Shown one piece after another: positions 12,871 through 23,480 of a DNA stretch of 64,000 nt (positions are counted from its first letter, which is position 1; each line of letters begins with the position of its first letter). The DNA is from Pipra filicauda (Eukaryota > Chordata > Aves > Passeriformes > Pipridae): the NCBI RefSeq assembly GCF_003945595.2, contig NW_024104453.1, positions 124,001-188,000 on the forward strand, in the 5' to 3' direction. The translations under genes and the position numbers were made by a program. The notes under the pieces were generated by a model. It saw only the letters and a program-made list of their open reading frames with translations, did no database searches and was not told the DNA's origin.

Positions 12871-12986
12871 AGAAACGAAACCCCAAAACAAACAAACAAA
12901 CCAAACAACCAAAAAACAAACACGGGGAAAACCCAACCAAACAAAAAAAACCAACCAAACAAACAAAAAAACCCAACCAAACAAAT
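12871..12986. repeat. AAAC-rich simple repeat
   Basis: A run of AAAC, CCAAAC and AAAAAAC units, for example AAACAAACAAACAAACC. It is imperfect. It gives an Asn/Gln/Thr/Lys-rich frame on the plus strand and a Phe/Val/Gly/Leu frame on the minus strand; neither is a gene. Confidence 0.9.
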
Positions 12987-14098
12987 CCCAGCCCAGCACA
13001 AAACAGATTGATCCCGTCAGTGACAGGGAAAAGCCACCCAACAGAATCACAGAGCGAGAAGTTACAAACCAGCAAGAGGTGACAAGTAATTATAGAACAG
13101 GGAAATGCAGAGGGAACTCATTTGAGTGAGCAGCAACTGATTAACGGGCCCAACATTTATTTTCTTTATTTATGGCCTGGCATCGCAGAAAATTGATACA
13201 GAACAGCCCATATACAACAGGGCTGCTGACACGCTCAGCAAATGAAGAGTCTGGAAGAAATCAAGCTGAATTATACCTGCTGTTACTCAGCCCCCCCTCG
13301 CCTCTCCCATCTTTCAGAGGAAGGTGTGGGGGTGACACAGCACCGTGTGCTGTCCCGGCATCCCCCAGCACGAGGGGACCAGCCAGGGCACACCCTCGTC
13401 CCATCCCCTCCTGGCTGCTGGCCCTGCAGACCCTGCAGCTCCTTGGCAGCGACGTGTCCCCATCCAGGCCATGCTCTGAGATTTCCCTGTGCCTCAGAGC
13501 TCAGCAGCTGCTCTGCCAAATCCTCCTCCAAACCATCTCCCCACTGCAGCGTGGAGGTTAATTGGGGTGGGATTTAGCCCATGACCCTCCCACCTGAACA
13601 CCCGGGCACTGACAGAGGCCCTTGAATAGGAAGCGATCCCCCTCCTCCCTCTGCTTTCACCTCACTGAAGAGCATTAAACACTAAAATGAACGTTTGAGC
13701 TTTCTGCCCTCTGAGGAGAAAGCAGCAGCAGCTCCGGGGGAAAAGCAGGAATGTGCTGCAGCCCATCCTCAGGGAACCAGGGATGGAGCACGAAGCTCAC
13801 ACCCGACTGCACTCCCCCCCTCTAAACCCTCGAATCCAAGGAGAGCCGCCCCATTCCCAGGATAAAAGCAGGACCATGAAAGGCTCCCGATGGCTCAATC
13901 AGCCGGTTCAAGGCTGTGCCCACAGGCAGCTCTTCCCAGGGATGAAAGGTGGCAGCAGCTTTGATGGAAAACTCACTGCCTGCCAACAAACAGGACTGCA
14001 AGGAGATGGCACCTTCCAGAGGGTGCTCCTGGGGACAGGGGGGCCTGGGCACCCCCGGGCAGTGGGGAGGGGAGAGGGCTCTGTGGGTGGGCTCAGGA

Positions 14099-14316
14099 GA
14101 GAACAGGCTCCATCACTGGGAGACCCAGAGGAACAGGCTCCATCACCCAGAGGAACAGGCTCCATCACCCACAGACCCAGAGGAACAGGCTCCATCACCC
14201 AGAGGAACAGGCTCCATCACCCACAGACCCAGAGGAACAGGCTCCACCACCCAGAGGAACAGGCTCCATCACCCACAGACCCAGAGGAACAGGCTCCACC
14301 ACCCAGAGGAACAGGC
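14099..14316. repeat. 52-bp composite minisatellite with a nested half repeat
   Basis: AGACCCAGAGGAACAGGCTC recurs every 52 bp from 14121. Within each unit GAGGAACAGGCTCCATCACC occurs twice, separated once by CAGA and once by CACAGACC. About four higher-order units, with C(A/C)ACC variants in later ones. Confidence 0.95.
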
Positions 14317-14859
14317 CCCACTGCCACAAGTTTTCAGTTGGAAAACGGCTTTTTATAGAAACTTCTCAACAGCGGTAAAAGTTCACTCCGTTTGGAAGGG
14401 CAGAAGCTCTCCAGGTGCTCAGAACAGACCATCTCCTCCTGGTTTGCCTCCCCAAGTGCCAGCTCTCCTCAAGATCTCGTGCTTTGTGCTGGAGCCTCAA
14501 CGGCGTCAGTACAAAGAGGAACTGAAAGGAGAAAAGCTTCAAATTCGTTAAGAACAGAACACCCCAGTTCATGCCCAACAGGTTTAAAAATGTATAATTC
14601 CCTTACATTCTCTGCTCTACAAACGTTTCCCTCTGCTCCCATTTCCCTATGAGGGGAGTTTCCCAGTTTCACCACGTCTGTACCTGCCCCCCCTTTGCTC
14701 AGGTGTTGACAGGTACCTTTCTCTGTGCCAGAGCACATTCCCTGGTCTCCTCTGTGCCACCTCCACTCTGCTGCTCATGCCAGGGCTGCTCGGATGTGGT
14801 CAGCACCATGGAGGAGTCCGGGATGCTCCAGCACACAGCAGGTACCACCTGTGAGCAAA

Positions 14860-15055
14860 GAAGTGACATTATTAGCTCCCAGTTTGAGCAGGATAAGTAA
14901 AATCCCCTCTAGTAGCCTCCCCTTGAGCTCAGTAAAGCCCTGAGTGCCCCTTTAAGAGGGACGTTCAGTTATGAAACACAGTTGATTTAAATGCAAATTA
15001 CCGAAAAAATACAACTTTCTTTATTAAAATGTAAATTGCACTTCAAGGCGCTGTC
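14860..15055. promoter_or_regulatory. Candidate noncoding island with octamer
   Basis: Contains TGACATTATTAGCTCCC, GTTGATTTAAATGCAAATTA with a perfect octamer at 14991-14998, and TTATTAAAATGTAAATTGC. It is AT-rich against GC-rich flanks, with no exon-like frame. Confidence 0.35.
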
Positions 15056-15913
15056 TGAGCTCGTCTCCAGCTCCAGCCACAGCCCCTGGACGTGTCAGTG
15101 CCAACAGCACCCACACCCTGTGCCCCCACCTCGGTGTTTGGATGGGGGACAGGGTGCCAGCACTGCTGAGGGGTCGGGGTGTCCTGGGGGAGCCTCTTCC
15201 AGCCCGACCCGCTCCAAGGTGTCAGAGTGTCACTCTGCAGATCATCTGTCCCAGGACTGCTTTGCTGAAGGGAATAATTATTGTTTTCTTATTTCCTGAG
15301 ATCTTTTCATGTAACTTGTTCCTACGGGAATGGAAAAGTTTAAAAAAAAAAAAAAAGGCAAGCAGGCCATCCCCTTGTTCTTCCCCAGGATTCTGGATTT
15401 TTGGGACACTTGTGGCCTGAGGCAGAGATTCTCAGGCAATTCCTCCCTTGCATAGTTCCCCAAAACACCCCATCCTGTGTGACACCAACCAACCTGCCCA
15501 CAGGCACTTTCCCAACTCCTCCAGGAAGCCCTGGCTGTTGCCTTCAGCCACCAGCTGGCTCGAGTTGCTGGAAGATCATTAAGGATAGCAGGGACTGAAA
15601 AAGTCCCAAGTGGTTATTCTCTCCCATAAGGCCATTCCCCCAGGAGAGCATTTAATTGCCTTTTGAAGGATCCCACAGCCTCTGCAGAGCCTTCCTGACC
15701 ACCCAACCATCCTGGCATTTATTCGTCCACGGGGCCTGACTTGAACTTTGTTTTCCCTTCACTTCCCATTACTGTTCCCCTAATCCTCTCCTCCAGCCCT
15801 TTCCCGTCCTTCATCCTGCATCTCTCACTCTGTCCTTCCTCCCTCTGCCTTTCGAGCATCCCTGCTCTGCTCCTCTCACGGGAAATGTCACTGTGAGACA
15901 CAGGGAGGCTGAG

Positions 15914-16232
15914 ACAGCCCCGAGACCAACCCTGCCTGTGAACAGCCCCGAGACCAACCCTGCCTGTGAACAGCCCCGAGACCAACCCTGCCTGTGAACA
16001 GCCCTGAGACCAACCCTGCCTGTGAACAGCCCCGAGACCAACCCTGCCTGTGAACAGCCCCGAGACCAACCCTGCCTGTGAACAGCCCCGAGACCAACCC
16101 TGCCTGTGAACAGCCCCGAGACCAACCCTGCCTGTGAACAGCCCCGAGACCAACCCTGCCTGTGAACAGCCCCGAGACCAACCCTGCCTGTGAACAGCCC
16201 CGAGACCAACCCTGCCTGTGAACAGCCCCGAG
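15914..16232. repeat. 28-bp minisatellite, 11 copies plus a partial
   Basis: ACAGCCCCGAGACCAACCCT recurs every 28 bp from 15914 to 16222, each copy followed by GCCTGTGA. Only one base differs in the whole array: a C-to-T in one copy near 16004. Such homogeneity points to recent expansion or gene conversion. Because 28 is not a multiple of three and no stop is created, all frames stay open, hence the three overlapping 190-204-residue frames. Confidence 0.98.
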
Positions 16233-17631
16233 CACAGGGGGGGAGCCAGGCTGGGGCCAGCAGGACACAGCAAATCTGTCCTGAACCACCCGAGAAGGGG
16301 CTGCCCCTGCTGCTCCACCAGGGCAGGACCAACCCCTCAGCCTGGCCTGGGGGCAGCTGGTTCTGTCCTGGCCCCTCTGCCACCTCCCAGGGTTTGCAGC
16401 AGTGGTGCTGGGGAGGGGAGGCAGGTGCTGCTCCCTCACCACGGACACAAACCTGTGCTGGCTGTTATGGGACTCCAAAGAACCAAACTGGGAGAGCACC
16501 ACAGGAGAACAACTTTCTTACTTTCAACTGCTTTGCTTAAGTTATTTAAAAATGTTTGTGTGGCAAACCCAAGGACCAAAGGGCCCCGTGAAGCCCCCAC
16601 ACCTCTGTGCGACTCTGGAGGAAGTTTTGGCGAGTGAAGCCCCCTGGAGCTGCCCTACAGGTCACACTCCCTGTCCTCCACCCTGTCCTTGCACACCAGC
16701 ACCATTTAATCACCATTTGGTATTTAACATCCAGCATAACGGGCTCATCGTCAGGCACATGGCAGCTCCATGAGGCATCACTTCATCCATCATTGTCTCT
16801 CTGGCTGTCTCTCCTACCTCCCAGGCAGCATTCCTGCACCTCCCAAAAAGCCACCAAGCCACTGAGCAGGCTCTGAGCCAGCACAAAAGTTACAGCTCCT
16901 GAAGAATGAGCCGGACTTGCTGTTCCCTAAACAGGCCCCGTCTGCTGCTCGCAGAGCTGATATATTTATTTTCATTAAATTTAATCCAGGGATATTCTTC
17001 TCCTCCCACCTTCCCTCCAGTCCGGCTGCTGAAGCAGCAGGGCTCGGGAAAGGAGCCACCTTCCAGTTGATTTCTCATTCAGCAAAGCCAGGTCTGTGTT
17101 CCTGTCCCATTTAATTAGCACAAGAGAGAACTGGGCTGCACAGAACGGCCTCACCACACCCTGTGGAGCTGCTGCCTCCACGCAGGAACAGCAGCCCCGG
17201 GTCAGGCACAGCCTCCCCCACCCCAACACCCCTCTCCTCCCCCCAACCCCCGCGCCAGCGAAGCCACCGTCCCCAGCAAGAGCAGAGATGCTCCAAACTC
17301 CTGCCACAGATCTGCTGCCAGGCTGCAGCTCCTCCCAGCCCTGGAGATGAATTGCAGCAGCTCTCCCTACCTGTCACCGCCGCTCCCAGGTGGCAGGATC
17401 TGAGTCACAAGTGAAATATGTCTCCATCCTCCCCCTTCCCTGCACCTGGCGTGAAACAACCCTAAATCACCTCCCTCCCTGCTGCGCCCATCACCCCACG
17501 GGCTGCAGTGACAGGGGGAGGGCTGAGGCACCTTCTGTGACCAGGGATAAAACCAATCACAATCAGAGCCAGAGAAACTCTGGGGTCACCTCGATGCCCA
17601 GGCCAAGGTTCAGCCAAGACGAGCCGCCTGT

Positions 17632-17883
17632 GGGGCTTTGGTGGAGCTGGCAGAGCTGGGTGGGCACAGCACAGGGGCTTTGGTGGAGCTGGCAGAGCTG
17701 GGTGGGCACAGCACAGGGGCTTTGGTGGAGCTGGCAGAGCTGGGTGGGCACAGCACAGGGGCTTTGGTGGAGCTGGCAGAGCTGGGTGGGCACAGCACAG
17801 GGGCTTTGGTGGAGCTGGCAGAGCTGGGTGGGCACAGCACAGGGGCGTTGGTGGAGCTGGCAGAGCTGGGTGGGCACAGCACA
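17632..17883. repeat. 42-bp minisatellite, 6 copies
   Basis: GGGGCTTTGGTGGAGCTGGC recurs at 17632, 17674, 17716, 17758, 17800 and 17842, each followed by AGAGCTGGGTGGGCACAGCA and CA. The only variation I see is GCGTTGG in the last copy. Translation gives a perfect 14-residue repeat (GALVELAELGGHST) on the plus strand and other perfect repeats on the minus strand. That is a property of the period, not evidence for a gene. Confidence 0.98.
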
Positions 17884-18064
17884 GGGGTGCAGCCAGTGGG
17901 AGCATCTCAGGGTCTGCTGCTCCAGCCATGGAGGATTTAGGGGACCCAGCATCATTGCCCTGTCACAGGGTGCTGGAACAGCCCTTGGTCCCTGAGCAGG
18001 ACGTGCAGCCCCTTCACTGAGCAATGCTCTGCAGGGCCAGGGCAAGGGAAGGAGGGGAAGTTTC

Positions 18065-18300
18065 AGGGCAAGACAGAATAAAATACTTGTGTAATCAGGG
18101 CTGAATTATGCAACATAAGTTACAGGGGAAATATCCTTAAAGACTAAATTTCCCATTGTGAGGAATCACTCCCTGTTTAGAACACACTAATTATCCCTTA
18201 AACAAGGATGAGCTGTAAGTAATTTAAGGGGTTTATCACTCACACTTTGCAATAATGTGATTGAGCGAGTGGCAATAAAAAAATCCCAGAATAAAGTGAA
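18065..18300. promoter_or_regulatory. Candidate noncoding regulatory island
   Basis: AT-rich unique sequence with TGAATTATGCAACATAAG, CACACTAATTATCCC, TGTAAGTAATTTAAGGGG and TTTGCAATAATGTGATTGAG. It has C/EBP-like ATTATGCAAC and TTGCAATA and several TAAT cores. Confidence 0.35.
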
Positions 18301-18879
18301 GGTGACAGATTCCCCAAGAGCAAGGAAAGGTGCAGGGCAGGACAGCATTTCCCAGGGGTGCTATGGTGGGGGTTAGGAGGAGATTGGGCTGACCCAGGGG
18401 CTGAGGCACAGAGTGCCCTGGGACAGCTCTCCCCCAGCTTCACCTGCAAAGGAGAGCTGTCATCCTTCCATCCCCAGTGCTCAGTCACCCCCTCCTCTCT
18501 GGGTCTGATGCTTCCCAGACCCAGCAGAGCTCTCGAGCCCAGCTGGCAGAGCCCCCAGGCTCTGGGTGGTGACTGCAGCAGCTCTCTGCCTCCAGACCTG
18601 CTGATCCCCCACACCACTGCTTCTATTTGTCCTTGTGTTCAGGAGGATGCCTGGATTCCACCTGCTGAACGACCCAGCTGCTCAGTCAATGCAAGGAGGT
18701 CCCTCCTGTCCAGCCCAACTTCATGGATTGATGAAGAACAAAAGCCTAATCCTGAATTTCTCACCCTGTGCTCCACACACATCTCAGAGCTGTTTCTGCA
18801 TTGACTTTCAGAGCCTTTGAATCCACTTTTCCCACGCTGAGACCAGGCTGGGGCTGTGCACTAACAGGAATGCCATAAC

Positions 18880-19045
18880 TGCATCTCTCCCAGTAGTGAA
18901 ATCTTGTTCAATACATTCTTAATATTCAATTACTATTTATGTAACACGCGGCAAAGGATTATCCCATTAAACTGAAATTAAGTGCTTCATTCATTAATTA
19001 ATACATCTTATTTCAAGTGCTGCCAACATTTATCCCTAGAAACGT
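18880..19045. promoter_or_regulatory. Candidate noncoding regulatory island
   Basis: One of the most AT-rich unique blocks: TTCTTAATATTCAATTAC, TTTATGTAACACG, GGATTATCCCATTAAAC and TCATTCATTAATTAATAC. GGATTA is an OTX/bicoid-type core. No gene signal seen. Confidence 0.35.
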
Positions 19046-20384
19046 AATATTTAAAACCAAAACACACAAAACGAAGAGAAAGGAGCCTGTTTGCTTGTTG
19101 CTTTTACATTTGCTCAGAGGGCCCGCTGAGTTGTGGGGTGTGGGAAGGATCCAGCCAGCCCACGGGAGGGGACTTTCCCAGAGAGCAGCAGAGGGAGAAA
19201 TCCTAGTATGCTGGACATGGTGTTTGTCTCCCTGGGTAAGGAGGCACTGGGAGGTCCATCCCTACATTTCCTCCGTTTCAGTTGGTTATTTCACCCCTAA
19301 ACTACTCGGAGAGCCACATCCCAGCCCCACTCAACACCCACGGAACTACCCCAAGGAGAAATCGGCCCGTAAGACCCACAACACCGACAGCCAAGCGCCA
19401 GGAAACAGCGTGAAATCTAAATTAAGTCGAGAGTCTCTTTCCAAAACAAATTCCTCCTTGAAGAACCAAGCCCAGAATTCATTACAACAACTCAATTATC
19501 CAGGAGGCTGAGCTCGGGCAGACAAGAGCTCCCCGCGAGCGCTTCACGCTCCGCTCCCGTCAGAGCCTCCCCTCCCAGCAAAGGGAGGGCTGGGACAGCA
19601 CCTGCCTCCCAGCACCGCCCAAACACCAACCACAGCAGAGCAATCACAGCCCGGGGGCAGAACTGGAGCTCCTGCATGGCACAGTCTGGGTTCCACTCAC
19701 TGCAGGGCCCCTCTCCAGCATGGAAGGGCAGGATTTGATCCCAGAAGTCCCCATCGCTCAGCAAGGGGAAGCAAATACGAGGCGTGAGAGCTGGAAATAA
19801 TTTTTTAAGCCCCTGGGTCTCTCTCCCTGCCAAAGGAACTCAATAGGATTAATATTTTTTGAGCCATCTTTCACTCCAAATGATGTCTTCAGGAATCAAA
19901 GGACACTGCTGGCAGCTACAGCTGTGCAGGAGGAGGAGCTGTGCCCACAGAGGAGTCGGGGCACCCCTGGCGTGCCCAGACCAGGGGCTGTCCCAGGGCA
20001 GTGACAGGGGCTGGCTCAGGCACCCCACCAGAACCTGCCCGCCACCAGCAACTCTCCTGCAAACCCCTTCCCAAAATCCCCACTGTTAAGAGATGGCAAC
20101 CCAGAGCAGTGACTTCCACCCACCAGCACAGAGGGAGCTGGGACCATCCTGCTCCAAACCCAGCTCAGGAAACACGAACAGGGGCCTCCATCCCTCTGGA
20201 AGCACCAAGGAATGTTTTCCCTCCTTTCCCTCCCAGCCACCATTATCTCTGTTTCCACCCGAGCAGCAGCTGCCCATGAGCTCACGGGGAGGTCACAAGA
20301 TTTCAGCTTTTGTGCAGAAATCCATCCAACTGCCTCAGAAAAAAAAAAAAAAAAAAACCAACCTGCAGGAAATGTTGCTGTCCG

Positions 20385-20680
20385 TTATTTTCTAGAGTGA
20401 AGGAAGGGAAAAAAATAAACAGGAGAAGAATTTACAGGTAATTTCCTCGTCAAAAGTTCCTGTCTGTAAATACAATCAAGATAAGAGTGACATGGCAAAT
20501 AGCTGCTTTTCTCTCCTGAATGAATTATTCAATTCACCACTGATCCTCTCTAACTGCTCCGGATTGCCTTCTGCTTCCCTTATTTATTTTACTTTATTTA
20601 GTTCTGTAGAGAAGCTCTGCCAATAATCGAAAAGAATTCAGGCAATTGCAGGATTCAACAAATCCCTCCTGCAGCCCCAG
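20385..20680. promoter_or_regulatory. Candidate noncoding regulatory island
   Basis: AT-rich segment after a 19-base A run (20339-20357): ACAGGTAATTTCCTCG, CTGTAAATACAATCAAG, CATGGCAAATAGCTGC and GAATGAATTATTCAATTC. Forkhead-like TGTAAATA and homeodomain-like cores are visible. Confidence 0.3.
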
Positions 20681-22019
20681 CAGCTCAGCCCGACCCCCGG
20701 CCCCCTCCCCAGGCTGCACCTTGCACTGATCCAGGTCTCCTCCTGCCCAGGAGCAATCCCTGAGGGCAGGTGTCCAGATTATCCTTCCCTTGGCATGGGA
20801 GCTGCATTTTGGGAGAGGATTATCCAGGCTGCAGAGGGCCCACAGAGGTGGGGGTGCCCCATTCCCAAAGGATGGAGAAAATCCCACCCAGCCCCCAGGA
20901 ATGGTGATAACCCTGCTGAGCTGCAAACCAGCCCGGACCAAGCTGCAGGCTGGTGTGTCAGGAGATCAGGGGCTGCCACATGCAGGCAAATTCTCCTTGG
21001 TCATGTCCCTCAGTGGCTCTCCCCTGGAGAGAGAACAGCCCCTGGGAGGGAGTGGGGATTCCCCACCCCACACACCCGTGGGAATTGTCTTGGGACAGAC
21101 CAGAATCCCAGTAACACATCAATAAGCAGCCACGCTGCAGCCAGCACTGAAAGCAAGGAACTAACATTACTACTGAAAAACCCGCTCCACAGCCACAGCA
21201 AAGCTCATAAAACTGTGACTTGAGAACAGAACCGTTTCGCAGCAGCCCAAGGACAGCCCCGACGACGGTTCAATCACACGGAGGGTCAGCGTCAGTCTGT
21301 CCACACAGCCCAAAGTTCCTCCACGAGCTCTGGAACCGAGGGGCAGGTGACAACTTCATAGACCCCCAGCCCAGGGATGGGGACCCCAAAGAACACAAAA
21401 GGGGGAGCAGCAAAGCACAAACCAGACAAACAAACCCTCCTTCGAATCACAAACAAATCACGTGCATTTCTGGTTTTCCCCCGGAGCAGGTTTCAGGCAG
21501 GGCGACACTTCTTTATGTTATCGATTAGCAATTAGAGAGGTGTTTCAGCTGCTTCTCTGCTGTGTCCCTGCTATTCCCTCCAGAATTTCAATTCCACAAG
21601 AGCTATTTCCACCCAGCCGGGAAAGCAGCACTGCCTGACCCCCCACCCTCACACTTGCCAAAAAGCCCCGGGGAGGAGTGGGGAAGGCAGCGTTTGGAGA
21701 AAGAAAAATAGTCTGGAAAGGAGAAGAAATAATCTCGATTCAATTCAGCAGGAAGCTTCCCCCTTAGCTTTTGGGAAGGGCAGGATGCTCCTGAGCAGAG
21801 CAGTGCTGGGGATCACAGGCAGCGGCTCCACACTGGGCACAGGGCTGGGATGAGGAGACCTCTGGGCTCCGTGGGCACAACCAGCTGAACCTGCTGGTGC
21901 CTCTGTTTGCTGTCACCCACATAGGGGGGCCCCATGAAATGCCACCACAAAGTCCAACAGCCATCACAAGAGCAGCATGAGGGGCAGGAGCCGGGAGAGG
22001 AGGCTCTGTGGGAAGAAGG

Positions 22020-22145
22020 CTGGGTTGGACAGGCCTTGGAGCAACCTGATCTAGTGGAAGGTGTCCTATGGCAGGGAGTGGAACAAGACGGTCTTGAAGG
22101 TCCCTTCCAACCCAAACCAGTTGAGGATTCAATGATTCTATGAGT
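22020..22145 (+). mobile_element. CR1-type LINE 3' end, sense on the plus strand
   Basis: Reads AGCAACCTGATCTAGTGGAA, then GGTGTCCTATGGCAGGGAGT, GGTCTTGAAGGTCCCTTCCA and ACCCAAACCAG, and ends with AATGATTCTATGAG. The terminal ATTCTATG motif is the CR1 3' signature. It is a short 5'-truncated copy and the left end is approximate. Confidence 0.92.
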
Positions 22146-22254
22146 GATAGAGACTCACACTAAAAGCCACAAACCCCAGCACATCCCGGCCAAGAACTGA
22201 TGGAGGAAAACCGCCGGCATCTCCGAGGATGCGCCGAGGCCAGACCCCTTCTTC

Positions 22255-22530
22255 AACAGCAATTTTCAAACCTTTTTATTTGCTTCCTTGTAAAAAGGAG
22301 GAAATAAAAGAAATAACAAACTGATTTCAGATAATTCACCGGGGCTGTGAGTGCATTGTAAATGTGTGCTTCAGCCAAGCGGCAATTTGCTGAATTTCAC
22401 AGAGCGCTTTTGTGTTGCTGTTTGCCGAGCAACATCCTCCTGGAAACTGTGCCTGCCTTAATGCTCTCCTTAGCACACGGCGTAATTGCCCCCTGCAATT
22501 TGTTGCCTGGAAAGGTTACCACAAAAGAAA
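22255..22530. promoter_or_regulatory. Candidate noncoding regulatory island
   Basis: Unique AT-richer block just right of a CR1 copy: TTTTTATTTGCTTCC, CAGATAATTCACCGG, GGCAATTTGCTGAATTTC, CGGCGTAATTGCCCCCTGC and GCAATTTGTTGCC. Repeated GCAATTTG/TAATTGC-type cores are notable. Confidence 0.35.
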
Positions 22531-22782
22531 GGAAGGAAGAGAAGAACAACTTTGTTGGCAGGGGAACAAGGGAGAAGGGGAGAGAGAAAGCTGACGGCGT
22601 TTGAAACACAATTTATTCCAGGCCAAGGGATGCCAAAAGGTGCAGGGCAGCCCCACTCCCCGGGTGAGGGGCTTCCCCCACGCCCACAGACCAGGCTGAC
22701 AGGGATGGAACTGTCACAGCTCCCACATGGATGGGGTCCAACCAGTCAGACTGTCCCCTGTTCCCCCCTGCAGCTGCACCGG

Positions 22783-23105
22783 CTGGACATCCCCACTCAC
22801 CCTGGACATCCCCACTCACCCTGGACATCTCCGCTCACCCTGGACATCTCTGCTCCCCCTGGACATCCCCGCTCCCCCTGGACATCTCTGCTCCCCCTGG
22901 ACATCCCCGCTCCCCCTGGACATCTCTGCTCCCCCTGGACATCTCCGCTCCCCCTGGACATCCCCGCTCCCCCTGGACATCCCCGCCCACCCTGGACATC
23001 CCCGCTCCCCCTGGACATCTCCGCTCCCCCTGGACATCCCCACTCCCCCTGGACATCCCCGCTCACCCTGGACATCCCTGCCCACCCTGGACATCTCCGC
23101 TCCCC
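22783..23105. repeat. 19-bp minisatellite, 17 copies
   Basis: CTGGACAT recurs every 19 bp from 22783 to 23087. Units are CTGGACATCYCYRCTCMCC-like and differ by single transitions, with subtypes CCCCACTCACC, CTCCGCTCCCC and CCCTGCCCACC interspersed. All six frames are largely open through it because no unit phase makes a stop. Confidence 0.97.
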
Positions 23106-23279
23106 CTGCACCCTCCAGCCCACGGGACCCCACGAGGCCGAAACGACACCAGAGAGGTGGTGAGCAGGAGGACAAACAGCAAAAGCAAAGGAGGAAGCAG
23201 ACAGGAAAGGCAGGAGGAAATGGCAGGGAAAGGCTGGAGCAGGGCTGGGAGGGGGTGGCAGCGTGGAGGCAGCAGCCTC

Positions 23280-23480
23280 TGTTTATTAATTTTCTGCTTG
23301 GCTGCGCTCGGTGCCAGAGCTCCGGGATCGTGGAGCCGCTCCACACTCTATTAAATAATTCAATCTGCGAAGAATCCAAGTGTGTAAGCGAACACTCTTA
23401 TGCGTCTTAAAATTTAATTGCGGAGCTAAACAAGATGAAGTGCAAGGAAGACATAAAAGATATGAAAATAGATGCCGCAG
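23280..23480. promoter_or_regulatory. Candidate noncoding regulatory island
   Basis: Mixed CpG-containing and AT-rich unique sequence: GTTTATTAATTTTCTGC, CTATTAAATAATTCAATC, CTTAAAATTTAATTGCGG and ATATGAAAATAGATGC. It flanks the 19-bp array but shares no sequence with it. Confidence 0.3.

Larger units (their letters stand above)
8623..15913. other. Intergenic DNA
   Basis: No gene recognised. It contains the islands, the AAAC-rich run and the 52-bp array listed separately. A TCC-rich tract lies at 10498-10534, a weak AT-rich patch at 13135-13280 and a 15-base A run at 15342-15356. The long frames at 10318-10950 and 13753-14551 are low-complexity or repeat-driven. Confidence 0.7.
16233..22019. 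other. Intergenic DNA
   Basis: No gene recognised. Beyond the 42-bp array and three islands it holds a short AT-rich patch at 16950-16985 (GATATATTTATTTTC) and a 19-base A run at 20339-20357. The rest is GC-rich unique sequence without exon-like features. Confidence 0.7.

Noticed and set aside
15719..16502. Three overlapping 190-204-codon frames on the minus strand
   Set aside because: They translate the 28-bp minisatellite in different phases; the unit simply has no stop codon.
17462..18045. Repeat-containing frames such as the 14-residue repeat protein on the plus strand
   Set aside because: Produced by the 42-bp period, open on both strands at once, with no splice or start context.
20339..20357. 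A19 run considered as the tail of a processed retrocopy
   Set aside because: No cDNA-like sequence or poly(A) signal precedes it and no flanking duplication is visible; likewise for the runs at 15342 and 31198.
22486..23410. Pro/Asp/Ile-rich frames up to 227 codons, collagen-like at first glance
   Set aside because: They follow the 19-bp array in all frames; no Gly-X-Y pattern and no supporting exon structure.
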